From Tubulanus polymorphus (lineage: Eukaryota; Nemertea; Palaeonemertea; Tubulaniformes; Tubulanidae): a stretch of 64,000 nucleotides of DNA. The translations under genes and the position numbers were made by a program. The stretch is taken from the NCBI RefSeq assembly GCF_964204645.1, contig NC_134029.1:3853001-3917000 (forward strand), written 5' to 3'. The notes under the pieces are model-generated. The model did not search any database. It was not told the DNA's origin and was given only the letters and a program-made list of their open reading frames with translations. Positions 52,901 through 63,461 of the stretch are shown in pieces. Numbering within the stretch: position 1 is the first letter of the stretch; the number at the start of each line of letters is the position of its first letter.

Positions 52901-55900
52901 AACCAAAAATATATTTTGGAAAGATTATTTTGAACAGCGATATAAATATTAACTTAAAGCAGTCACACGAAATCCTCGTTAGGTTAGAGTTTTAGAATCT
53001 ATTTGACTGTTCAGCGAAAAACCACCTTCAAAAACACATAACGAGGTATAATACATGAGGATGTGTTGAAGGAATGAATCACAACATCTATGAAATGATC
53101 GTATAATCGCGGCACGTATTTCTTGAAACCGAAGATCTTACTCCGCTAACTGCCGAGTTTTCATACTGACACAGAATTCGTTATGATAATATTTTTTATG
53201 TTGCACGGAAGAAAGAGAGGAGGTTTGCACTGTACATGAGTTCCGCAGCGAGAACGATGATGGTGAGTTTGGAAGCATTTCGCACGAGATAAACGATCGA
53301 AAAAGCGGACAACGTAATGTCGCGTACGGTAACATTGCTGACTATGGGAGATCATCATGAACAAAATAATGACGTTCGTTTTGAACGTGTTGATGTGTTT
53401 ATCCCAAGCCGCTGCCCTTGGTTTAGCAATAGATAACAAGGGAACTTTGATGTGTTAGAAGAGATTAAATAACCGTTATAAAAAAGACACCGGGAAAGGA
53501 GAAATTTCTTATACGATAGATAGATAGATGCTAATCATTATTGATTCCGTTTCACGTTCATCTTCCAATATTCTTTTACGCATGAACCACATTTCGAGGT
53601 AACAACACTCGCTTCCCCAAGATTACTGGAGCTGATACTCACTAACACAAATCTCTGAAACAAATGATCTGAATACGTCAAATCATCTGCCTGGACACGT
53701 TAAGTTAATCAACACGTCGGTGCAATAGTGTTGATTGTGTTAGAACGCTGCGGATGAACTCCTATTCTGAACTTTGATATTCGAAGCGAACGTTTTGATG
53801 CAGAGTTTAGAATCATTCATTGATCGACTGTCTAAGATACCTGTAGCTTACCTATTGTAGATATGACGACATTTCGATATCAATATTCTCTTTACACAAA
53901 CCAGATTCCTCCTGACACCGGGGTAACTTACGTTTGCCGTTTTTATGCGTATTGCATGGGTTGAACAAAATGATCAAAATCTATTATAATAGAATTAGTT
54001 TTTTAACCACTCTCCTTCTAAAGGCGATCGAAGGACTCCTGCATTCAAATCATTACACCACAGAGCTTTTGCGCGGCCTGTGTTTTTTGAAGTGGATGTT
54101 GATGCATTGGTCAGTACGCATAATCACTCAGATGCGGTGACTGGTCACCAAATTGTCTATTCATTAGCAATTACCCTTTCGTTCTCTCATTCAAACAGTT
54201 TATCATCATCTATCAAAAATGGTATTTGGGGGTCTGGGGGTGGGTCAGAACGGACGAAACCCCTCCGTGGTTATATGAGCCTGCAATCCATCCTTCACTT
54301 GGCCATATTTTCAAGAAATGAGGTGGATAATGATCTAGTTGCGAATCGATAGTCACGATATTCATCTCCAACCGTGGAAAACTGGACTTCAGAGACCTGG
54401 TCGAATCCTCGGTATGCACAGACTTATAGTATTTAGTATGAATTATAGTGACACAAACCTACACGCCTTAACTCGTCATATCGATCATTTATTGAATAGT
54501 TAACTCAGTGCCTTCAGGGCCAGTCATACCCAGACCAAGAAAGGCAGCATTCTGCAATATTAATTCCATTCCTGATTTGACAAATCTAGCTTCCAATTTC
54601 CTAGTGTCTGATTAGTTAGATATTTGAGACGATTGTCACTACAAATCTGATATCTCATTCAAAATTATGTTTCTGCGCGCTTCACGTCTGTGTATGTATG
54701 GCTTTCTTAATGGTGATCAATGATCGCGGATCAAAATGTGTTATCGATTGGTCATGAAACACATATATACAATTCGTATAGTAAACTATAACAAATATCT
54801 GCTTTAAAATGAATAAAACGTGCATAAAAGTTGTAGAAATGTATCTTCACGGTATTTAAGACAGGAATTGATATGAGTATTGAAAAGGCTCCCACCAGCC
54901 GTACGTTAGATGATGATAATATTGCAATTCTAGATTACGGTTTCTGTGTTTTATCCCTACGTTTTGTGTCTTTGTGCGCAATTTATTAACAACCCATGGT
55001 TTATAAAGACCATTCACGAAATATATCAAAATGACAGTTGTGAGATAAATTGGAGATAGTTGTGAACTCGTCCGGATTAGCGACTGTTACTAGGCGCACC
55101 TAGTGAGTTCTGAGAACGTGCAGTAACTAATGCTCGTAATAGCATTAAGGTACGTATATTGTAAGTTATAATACGCTCCCAGGTGGAATCGTTTCGACTT
55201 CGAATATTAACCGTATTAATCGCAAATGATGCACGATACACGGTGTAAGATCATTGTAATACGCTTAATGAAAATGCTGGACTGCTCCGTATATTTTCCC
55301 CAGATATATATAGTTGGCACGCGGCCACGCGCTTACTTATACATAACGCGACACGCGGTTTAGTTTGGTTTGGTTTGGTTTGGTTTGGTTTGGTTTGGTT
55401 TGGTTTGGTTTGGTTTGGTTTGGTTTGGTTTGGTTTGGTTTGGTTTGGTTTGGTTTGGTTTGGTTTGGTTTGGTTTGGTTTGGTTTGGTTTGGTTTGGTT
55501 TGGTTTGGTTTGGTTTGGTTTGGTTTGGTTTGGTTTGGTTTGGTTTGGTTTGGTTTGGTTTGGTTTGGTTTGGTTTGGTGTGGTTTGGTCAGAACACGAA
55601 GTGTAGATGGTTTTCAGCAACCACTAAAAAAAAAAATCGCAAAAATCTTTGTCAGTTTATGGTATTGACGATTAATCGTCCGCACCTGTTTTTCAATGAT
55701 TCATATTACTGTAAAACTTCGGATTCCATATTAGCTATATCGAGGTTTTTCATTTCCAATCGAACACACTGCGCGGGGTCTTTCAGTGTACCGATAAGTG
55801 CGGCCAACTTTCATATAATTCTCCTCATTCTTTCGAGCTATTCTCGGGTGCAATGACGTAGATCGACGAAATTCGTTCGCCGTAAATAAACTTTCTCGTC

Positions 55901-58015
55901 GATCCGCGAAGATTTTTCAATGGAAATTCCCAACGAGGTTCGCATAGTGGCATCCGCAATTCAGCGGGCAGCCACGTCACGAAATAACTCGCGCTGGAAC
56001 TCCCTGTGTTTATATTCAGTTGTTGACTTAACGATTGAAGAAGTTAACGGAGGTCTACCTAGGTTCATTTCTCTATATTCATCGTCAATATTTTGCGCGC
56101 GAATCGGTAATTTTCATGAAGATGATGAATCCCCGTGAGAATCGATACCAATTATCAATATTGAATAGAACGATTTACTCTATATTTGCCTACATCAGAT
56201 TTCTCGATTAAAGACGTATTTCATATGAATATTCTTTCGAAAGTTTGAAGTTTTCTGATTAACGACAATTCTTAATGGTCTGGATCTTTTTCTCAAGGCC
56301 TCTGGGGAAAGTAGAAATCTTAAAGGTAAATCTTTCTTTCCCTACACCCCGGCTCCTAGCATATACTATATCAAATTTCCGTCAATCTAAAAAGGTCAAT
56401 TTGACATATGAATATCTAAATGAAGGCGCTATTGTTTATGTTGTTGATGTAATCTCAGAAAATGCAGAAGCCTTTCGGCTTTCGACAACTTGAAATTGTA
56501 CGCGCTTTGAACGCTTCCCTGAAGTCCATCTTAAAATTGCGACACCATACACGATCCGATTTGCTTTGCTCTGCTCACCGAGAGAGGTTGCGTAACATAT
56601 TATTAGGTTTCTAAATAGGCGCAAATTTGCTGCTTCTGAAATTACAGTTATCGAATGGAAATCTGTCGGTCATATTGCCAATGTAATTCAATCAATGTCA
56701 CTACCTGAAAGTTAATCAATTTTCAACAAGCCGTTTATGTAACTCGGGACGATTCTTGTTTGCTCCAATTCGCGTCTGCTTTCAGAGACACCCGATTCGT
56801 CGTGAACTACATTACGCTGAATTTGCTCTTCAATATGTCACAAATTACTGTCTTTCGATTACCAAACCACCGAATTATTTGTTTATATTTCCTCTCTATC
56901 GTCGCCGTTCGTCCATCGACAGATGTTAGTTTTCCGAATGTTCTCATAAAATCCTACCGATTCTTAATCAATATGTCTGTAGATATACACGCACATAAAA
57001 ACGTTGTTGAACAAAAAGTAATCCGATCATCGCATCAAAAGTAATGCCTGACCTAAGATTATGTTACCGCGGAAAGAGGATCTTTCTTTCGAGTTTTTTG
57101 ATGTAAAATCCCTTGCAGTATCTCACGCGTTTGATGTCATGTTTCTTTGAGCTTTCAGACCCCTGGATGCATTTGCTTTTTGTATCGATACTTAAATATC
57201 AGTTTCGTGTTTCGAGGGTGCATCGATTTTTCAGCTGCCTGAGCCGAATATGCATCACCTTTTTCAAAGCGGATTTAATGTTACCCTGAGGTAGCAATAA
57301 AAGTCTTTTGCGCAAAATTGAAAAGTCAGAACAAGCTTTACCCGATTTATAAAGGTCGCGGAACAAGAATCGAGTTTGATTTTGGATTATTCAGGAATCT
57401 GAAACAACTGTTTTCAGGAGAATGTTTGGGCCATTAGGACAATTTTATGCGGAGCACATGTTACTTCATCGATAGTCGTTTTCTTTTAGGCAAAAATGAA
57501 GCTTCCCATATGTCAAGTTCTCTGTTCAATCTGAATCTAAACCCGCCTTGATCGTTCTAAGCAATTTACACATGATACGACTAGAGTGATATGTGTACGT
57601 ATATCATATTCATCAGGAAGCGTTCTCGATGAATAGAGAATGATGACTCTAGTTTAATCCACGGAGGGTGATTGTGATAAGTGTAAAATGAGTATATTAC
57701 AATACCGAGTCAGTGTTAACAGTGTGTGTATAGCGAATTTATATGAATATCCGCTGAGGCAGATGAGAAGGCAAACATCCAAGAAAAAGAAAGAAAATAG
57801 TATTTCATACTTACCGATGGTACAATAAGTGTGCCTACCGCCTCAACAAGTCCTCTTAAATCCAGTTTCCTTTCACCGAGCTGATCGTCAGAGCTGCAAG
57901 CTGAACCAGTTGATGTCGAGCTGATTTTACGTAATATTTCCACCTGTTCCGATGGCTTTGTTATTGTTCCCATTCGCCTCAGTTCTGCGCCACTACAGCT
58001 GAACGGACAGCTCAT
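46993..58015 (-). CDS. GUCY1A1: Soluble guanylate cyclase alpha subunit, complete, 10 coding exons
   Basis: Exons 58015-57815, 51874-51804, 51705-51590, 51384-50696, 50606-50424, 49533-49395, 48994-48828, 48586-48443, 48179-48025 and 47194-46993 give 688 residues, against about 690 in human alpha-1; all phases agree. The N-terminal exon ([14 protein letters not shown]) precedes an H-NOX-like domain in which the haem His position is Asp174 (LDGLDDHL), as expected because alpha subunits do not bind haem. H-NOXA, coiled-coil and cyclase domains follow. The cyclase domain carries the two metal Asp residues, D484 in FSDIVGFTA and D528 in IGDAYC, and the alpha-type [14 protein letters not shown]. 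It dimerises with the beta-1 product of the adjacent gene, 1.27 kb downstream on the same strand. Whether it is orthologous to both vertebrate alphas needs a tree. Confidence 0.95.
51875..57814 (-). other. First intron of the alpha cyclase gene (5.9 kb)
   Basis: Donor TCG|GTAAGTATG at 57814 and acceptor GATTCAG at 51875, phase 0. It contains the TTTGG pentamer array at 55364-55589. The scattered short open frames on both strands lack splice signals and coding composition, and no nested gene was recognised. Confidence 0.8.
55364..55589 (+). repeat. TTTGG pentanucleotide microsatellite, about 45 copies
   Basis: Near-perfect tandem TTTGG with one TGTGG variant near the 3' end. The unit contains no stop in any frame on the plus strand (repeating VWFGL) or on the minus strand (repeating PNQTK), so the long open frames across it are artefacts. 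It lies in the alpha cyclase first intron. Confidence 0.98.
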
Positions 58016-60104
58016 TTTTGCTTTGGAATTACAGAATTTTTTAAATTATTCTTGTTGCAAAAAGTCCGTCTTTTTCACGCAGTAAAACTTTGGGCAAAAC
58101 AGTTCGACATATTCAACTGAACAATATTGCGGTACCAATGAATATTGGCGGGCTTTTAGTTTGAACTTAAGGTAAATAAATCCCTGCTGCCGCCACCTGG
58201 CGCCGATTCAGATCGAACAGGTTGGTCACTTTTCTCGATGGCGTTATAGGTGCTCGCAGTTACATCTACCAATGATTAATAGAGCTGCTGAAAGCTCGCT
58301 GACGAGTGATGACTTCCATAATGTTACATAGATTGAGAGGGAGAGAAGCGCCACTATACGGTGCTGATCGCTCCTTATGATATCAAAGCAGAACGTAATA
58401 TTTGAATTTGTGATAATTTGATTTGCGAAGAACTTTCCTACCAAGAACTAGATGCGTTCTCATTTTTGTTACCAGTGTATGTACATATACCAGATCGAAT
58501 TCGTAGCAGCGGATAAATCTGTGGTGACCAGCTGATTCACACACGACACAATATGATGCAGAAGAGAAAATTAGTAGCTATGGTTTCGAGTTCGTTTGCA
58601 TCACGCAATAAAACACGCGACCAAACCAGAAATAAGCAAGCCTTAGTTCATATGAAGGTAACAGGCCTGGCTAGGCGTGTTTTTATTCCTCATATCAACC
58701 ACTACGAAGAAAAATAGTATGGACAGAGAAATTTACTTTCATAACACCTTCGTCCGCTACGAATATTCCAAAAGTATGAAAATGATCTCTAATTTACAAT
58801 CGAATGAAAATACAAGTTCTACCAAAAAATAGTAATGACGTCGAATTATGAATTATATCTAGGTTCTATCGAAGTCAAATTTCTGGGCAAAGTTTTTATC
58901 AAGGATGAAACTCGTATTGAATATTGAACTGAACTGAAATGAACTGTAGATAAAGAGTATTCAAACATAGAGCGACATCTAACAGATATAGCAAACTCCA
59001 GCAGTTATCTGTTATATATTCTATACCTGTTAAGTCCAACAAACACAAACTCTTTCAAGAATTAAGTGGGAATCCTCATTAGTCGCATATTGTCATTTCA
59101 TTCAGTACCCGCCCTAAATACAGCGTTTATCAACTCACGTGACTGCATGAATCGTAAAACCATCATTCTTTCGCATCGATATCAGTTTGTTTAAATAATG
59201 AGAATCGAACTGATCGCAACGTGATGTACCGCTCTCCCTCTATAGGGAACTACCGAGTTCCTGATTTGGGTAAATATCGAATAATTGGTTTCACGCGAAA
59301 TTAATTAATGAGGAATTGTATTTGTAAATCTTAGCGTTACATATTTAAATGCTGTTTGATATTCTGTCTGAAAACATCTCTGCTGAATATATCGTGGCAA
59401 ATGACTCTACTTTCTAACCGTAAGCATCGTTGTTGTCTGTTTCTGTCTTGAAATTGGCAAATTCTGTGTTTATGTTCTTTCTGAGATGATGATTTTTCTC
59501 AAATTATAATCCTATTACTAGAAAATTAATGTTTTAATATCAATATTACAAAGTTCGTCATTAGATGAAGAAGTCCCACAATAGAATTTCATGCGATGAA
59601 TTTCATTAACAACCAGATGATGGCTGTAAGCCAACAGCCGAAACGTCGTTGTTCGGATTGAATTGATTCGATGAAATTCTACTTTGTTATGTATCTACGG
59701 TTAACGCGAAAAGCGTGTTTCAGTTCGTTATTACTTTCACACTGGTGGAAATACTGTTGGCTGGTACTGGTTAAAGTGTATTCTCTTAATTCACTAGTCT
59801 TGTTCACCTGATAAATTGCTACTATACATTTGTAGCGAAAGCTCGTATTTTTAATGAAATCAAGTAACCTTCAAAGTACTGATAATACTCGTCTTTACGT
59901 TTACTCTTACTTAAAGTCACGTACGCTCAGTGACTATTGGTTTTCAATCAAACGGCAGTAACTGTTTTTTTTTTTTTGTTAACCGTAATGAATATGATAA
60001 CGAGAAAGATGTAACGTTAAGAGTTTATAGTATTTGCGTTCATCCAAAGTTCATCATATTTATGAATTATACATTACTTTGACATCCCCTTTCTTGTATG
60101 CTAG
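58016..60104. other. Alpha cyclase 5' flank and unresolved upstream part of a plus-strand gene
   Basis: Should contain the alpha promoter just right of 58015 and possibly earlier exons of the plus-strand gene ending at 60289. I could not assign any exon with matching phase. An ATG-led frame at about 58554 (MMQKRKLVAMVSSSF) runs to a possible donor but is not convincing. A hammerhead-like repeat relic sits at 59582-59681. Confidence 0.4.
59582..59681 (+). repeat. Repeat relic with hammerhead-like hairpin
   Basis: TAGAATTTCAT (59582-59592) and ATGAAATTCTA (59671-59681) are perfect inverted repeats. Between them, GATGA is followed by stem GGCTGT/ACAGCC (loop AAGCCA) and then GAAAC, the arrangement of a hammerhead ribozyme core. 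The full core is not intact: it has CAGATGA instead of CTGATGA and an unpaired T. Penelope-like retroelements are known to carry hammerhead motifs, so this is probably a decayed fragment of such an element. Confidence 0.4.
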
Positions 60105-60289
60105 GTTTTAACGACACGACAGAAAATCCGATGAATATCGGCGGTATGGATTCAATGACTATATACGTGGCAGCGGCTGCAGGGGGAGGTGGTTTTCTGC
60201 TCGGAGTCGTTCTAGTCAAAGTCATCGATCTAATCAGAACAAAAGTCAATGCCAGAAGAAAGTGTCCACGTGCAAATTCGAGCGACTGA
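60105..60289 (+). CDS. Terminal coding exon of a single-pass membrane protein (partial)
   Basis: Acceptor TTGTATGCTAG ends at 60104. The exon enters in phase 1 and encodes 60 further residues up to TGA 60287-60289. Residues DTTENPMN lead into a Gly/Ala-rich hydrophobic stretch (TIYVAAAAGGGGFLLGVVL), then a basic cytosolic tail (RTKVNARRKCPR). This is the usual end of a type I membrane protein, with a phase-1 intron before the transmembrane segment. An AATAAA at 60582 supports a real 3' end. A 63-residue protein starting at ATG 60098 is the alternative. The extracellular part was not found, so the family is unknown. Confidence 0.55.
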
Positions 60290-60581
60290 CTGAATATGAT
60301 GGAAAAGAAAGGATTTTAGTACTATTTGTATAATGGTAGATATATAGCTTTATATGTGAATGATTTGGATTATGAAATTCTAAGTATATCGAAACTTAAT
60401 CCTGAATATAAAGTGCACCGTCGCTTACAAGACGAACTTTCCACAAGGCGAATGTTTCCAGCACCAATCTGTCGATTCAAGAGTTGTATTCCATAATGCA
60501 AAACAATGTTTACACTTGATACTTAGACTCGGAAAGAACGATTTTCACTTTTTGTATTCTTTTGTTCTTTTCACTACGAAA

Positions 60582-60587
60582 ATAAAG
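60582..60587 (+). terminator. Poly(A) signal after the membrane-protein exon
   Basis: AATAAA 293 bases after the TGA, followed by a GT-rich stretch (GTATTTTGTGGCTGTTTTC). Confidence 0.65.
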
Positions 60588-62308
60588 TGCACAACACTGA
60601 AGTTAAAATGTATTTTGTGGCTGTTTTCTTTAATGGCTGTGTACATACTGATTAAAAAGATTCGCTCCCGTGCACAAGATTAACATTGGCTGGAGGGTCT
60701 TAAGCTGCCCGCGGTGATCTGTTTTATTTCTTTTCCAAGCGGGATCTATTTACATAATACGAAACGGTACCTCTCTAACGCAGGAAAACGACTAATGCAC
60801 CCCGGTCGGTAGTTGTATTAATTAGGAAAACTACCGATAAACACCTGCAATTAATCGGCTAGTCAAATTCGCCGCGGGAATGGCGTGAGGGTTCTTTTCG
60901 ATTTATTTTCTGAAAAGGTCCGTATTTTGTTGCGTGAGATTTTTTGTTCACACGCTCAATTCACAGGCGTTTCATCGGACCGAGTGGTTGGTGACAGAGT
61001 GTCGAAATGTTTCGATGGCTTTTTGGGTGAATAAAATATCAGTTCGTTCTCGTATAGCGAATATCTGTAGGATTTCAAACTGAATTTCGTGTCATTACGT
61101 GATTGTCGGTGGTGAATTGAATCGAAACCAGATTTGAGTTAGTTTTGATTTGTAAACGTGTGATAAATTTTGCGCGTTTACAGACGTTTATTGCGGGTTT
61201 GCAGTTATCGTCGCTGTACATATTCAGCAAAGACATACGAGAAGATATGTTTGAATTTATATCGACGCAGAATGTATAAAACAAGATGGTATCTTAATAT
61301 CTTAGTATGTATCTGATTTCGACACCAGTCTCGAGATCCTATGAATATGAAGGTAATTTGTTTTCCATTCGTTTATAACAATTTTCCTCAGAAACACATC
61401 TATACTCGGCCGTGTGAGTGCAGCGTAGGAACCTAATCACTATTCAAAGACCAAGAAGACCGCCGTTGATCATCTGTGTGAAGCCCCGAAGAAAGTCCTG
61501 AGCAAGGAGAATGTCCGTCATTGCTTCTAAAGTTGTCGCAAGGTCATCGTCGACGAAATTCCGAACGTCACCGGATTCGACGACGAATCGAACGTCGTTC
61601 GAAATTCAAAGGCCGCGTTGTTGCGTCCAGGTCGCTCAAAACCGGGCATCGTGGTTGCGAAGACTCACCACGATCGCGCGCTGTAGCGAACATCAGCCGA
61701 TCATGAGTAGTGAACAAACGAGACAGATCACACTGAGATCGGAGGCGAGGATATTTCACGAGCAACGGTGTCCAGTTTACGGTAAAAATGGAAGTTTAAA
61801 AATATTTTGTTTACCGACGATTTTCAACGACACCGATCGATCGTCATTGGTAGTGCGTCGGGAATATGCTTCATTTCACAGGTGGAATTTAAACAGCGAC
61901 ATGAAATGCAAACTGTGGATGAAAAAACTGCCGAAGACCTTTTCAAGTATATCATTTATTGACAAAACTACTGTTAGTGACTAACGCACGACGTACAAGA
62001 GTGAGAAAACCTCTGGATCTAGCAGATACGAAAACTGAATATCCCATTTAGCTTTATGTGTACACTTTAAAAATCAACATCACAGGAATAGTATTTGTGT
62101 TATAAGCTCACTCTTCAGTGCTTTGAGTGTTACATACATAAAGTTTTCTACTGTATTTTGCGTTAACCATTCAAAACGGCGGAAATAAAATGCTTCATTT
62201 TTAATAATCTCTCTTAAACCGTCTTTTGATTATCAGAAACAAAAAACGCTTTCAGTGTATCATCAAAAAAGAATGTGTCGTAAAATACATAATGTTGTGG
62301 TGAAATCT
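60588..62308. other. Intergenic region with one coding-like relic
   Basis: Apart from the GC-rich segment at 61429-61984, described separately, the stretch is AT-rich and shows nothing recognisable. An AATAAA on the plus strand at about 62185 has no assigned gene. Confidence 0.5.
61429..61710 (+). pseudogene. Coding-like segment interrupted by in-frame stops (possible pseudogene)
   Basis: One frame reads SKTKKTAVDHLCEAPKKVLS, a TAA at 61528-61530, then continues in the same frame as CRKVIVDEIPNVTGFDDESN and on to TAG at 61684-61686. Codons are C/G-ending like the real exons nearby, and GC content rises sharply here. No family is recognised. Alternatives are an exon starting inside (acceptor TTGTCGCAAG at about 61540) or the 157-residue open frame at 61511-61984 in another frame, which begins with a true ATG but has a less protein-like composition. 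Confidence 0.3.
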
Positions 62309-63070
62309 TTATTCCTTGTGTGTCTTTAAATCAAGTATATAGTCATGCCCAAAAACTGGAATGAATTGTCTTGGCACCTTAATTCTGGGGCCGGAATCCT
62401 GAAAACCACACTTTCTATAAAGACGGTGTGCTGCTACGCGTCCATTCCGAGCTGACCCATATAACTGTTCATAGCCTTTTTCTTTGCAATATGCAATAAC
62501 GTGTTCCAGTAATATTTTACCAAGTCCTTTCCTTTGAAATTCAGGATGGATGCAGTTCATGTTGAAGGTGGGTATAGGTTTGCATAGGAGCTCTTCAGAG
62601 CCGAAACTGGAAGGAATATCATCGCGAATAGAAACATGAACGCACCCTACCAGTTTACCAGAATCTTTCAGTTCCATCATGAAAATAACATCTTCGCTCG
62701 GACTCGAAGTGCGAATTTTGTCAGCGATCTTTGGAACTCTTTCAGCGACGCTCGTGGTGTAATCATACGCGTACGCCAGCCAATAGGCGTAGAATATCAG
62801 CGGAAATAAAACCACAGGAATTAAACCAACAAGAAATGAACGGCTGTATACCCAGACAATACAAACGCTAATTAATAGAACAACCTGCGCAATTGGTTCT
62901 TTCATTTTTTGGGCCACTTCTGCGTGGACTAAATTCCAATTAGCTTTCGTCACAATCGATGTAACACCTTTGATATCCGTCTTAGAATTTGGATCCAGAT
63001 GTCGAATCTTAATATCACCCATACCTGCCCGTTGAGCGGTCCTAGTGCCGAGAAGGTTGCGCCACATCAT
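62309..63070 (-). CDS. NAT8-like N-acetyltransferase (GNAT family), copy 1, complete
   Basis: Single-exon frame of 253 residues from ATG 63070 (MMWRNLL); ATG at codon 17 (MGDIKIRHLD) is closer to the usual NAT8 start and may be the real one. The enzyme transfers acetyl from acetyl-CoA to an amino group and is expected at the ER or Golgi membrane. Two hydrophobic stretches near residues 60-105 (VVLLISVCIVWVYS and LIPVVLFPLIFYAYWLAYAY) match the membrane hairpin of NAT8/camello proteins. The GNAT fold follows, with the acetyl-CoA motif HPEFQRKGLGK and the C-terminal RVAAHRLYRKCGF. The stop codon TAA is embedded in AATAAA (62313-62308), so the 3' untranslated region may be very short. It is a tandem paralogue of the next gene. 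The substrate (cysteine conjugate, lysine or other amine) cannot be told. Confidence 0.92.
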   Translation of the reverse strand: MMWRNLLGTRTAQRAGMGDIKIRHLDPNSKTDIKGVTSIVTKANWNLVHAEVAQKMKEPIAQVVLLISVCIVWVYSRSFLVGLIPVVLFPLIFYAYWLAYAYDYTTSVAERVPKIADKIRTSSPSEDVIFMMELKDSGKLVGCVHVSIRDDIPSSFGSEELLCKPIPTFNMNCIHPEFQRKGLGKILLEHVIAYCKEKGYEQLYGSARNGRVAAHRLYRKCGFQDSGPRIKVPRQFIPVFGHDYILDLKTHKE

Positions 63071-63461
63071 GTCAACACTTCATAGTGTAAAGAACAATAT
63101 GTATTCCAGCAAATGAACCGAGTGCTTCTAGTTTTGATATGCTACGATACCATGTATATGTAGTATGTTTTTTCGCTATACACCACAATCAATATCATAT
63201 AGGTCATCGGTGATTATTCACTGGGACACGTTTGCCCGGTATATAGAAAGCGCATTTTCACTTTCGAAAATCGAAATCGGAAGCGTAATATACAAACATT
63301 TACTATGCATGTGAGTATTTTCTATTCAAAACAGTGGATTTAAAAATCTTTGAAAAAAGCTGTTAAGAACGTTCTTCTCATGGCATAGAAAAATCCGCTT
63401 TAAAGATATGATATCAAACATAACTGCATCACGTGAAATATAGTATGTTGTGGTGAAATGT
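63071..63461. other. Spacer between tandem NAT8-like genes
   Basis: About 390 AT-rich bases holding the promoter of copy 2's downstream neighbour (copy 1) and the 3' end of copy 2. No coding segment is seen. Confidence 0.6.

Noticed and set aside
53138-54419. Several 65-92 codon open frames in the alpha first intron
   Set aside because: No matching splice phases or domains. The alpha coding exons join cleanly across this region without them.
55364-55589. Interstitial telomeric repeat
   Set aside because: Animal telomeres are TTAGGG or related. TTTGG is a simple pentamer microsatellite without that unit.
55360-55856. Open frames of repeated VWFGL or PNQTK residues
   Set aside because: Produced by the TTTGG array, whose unit has no stop in any frame on either strand.
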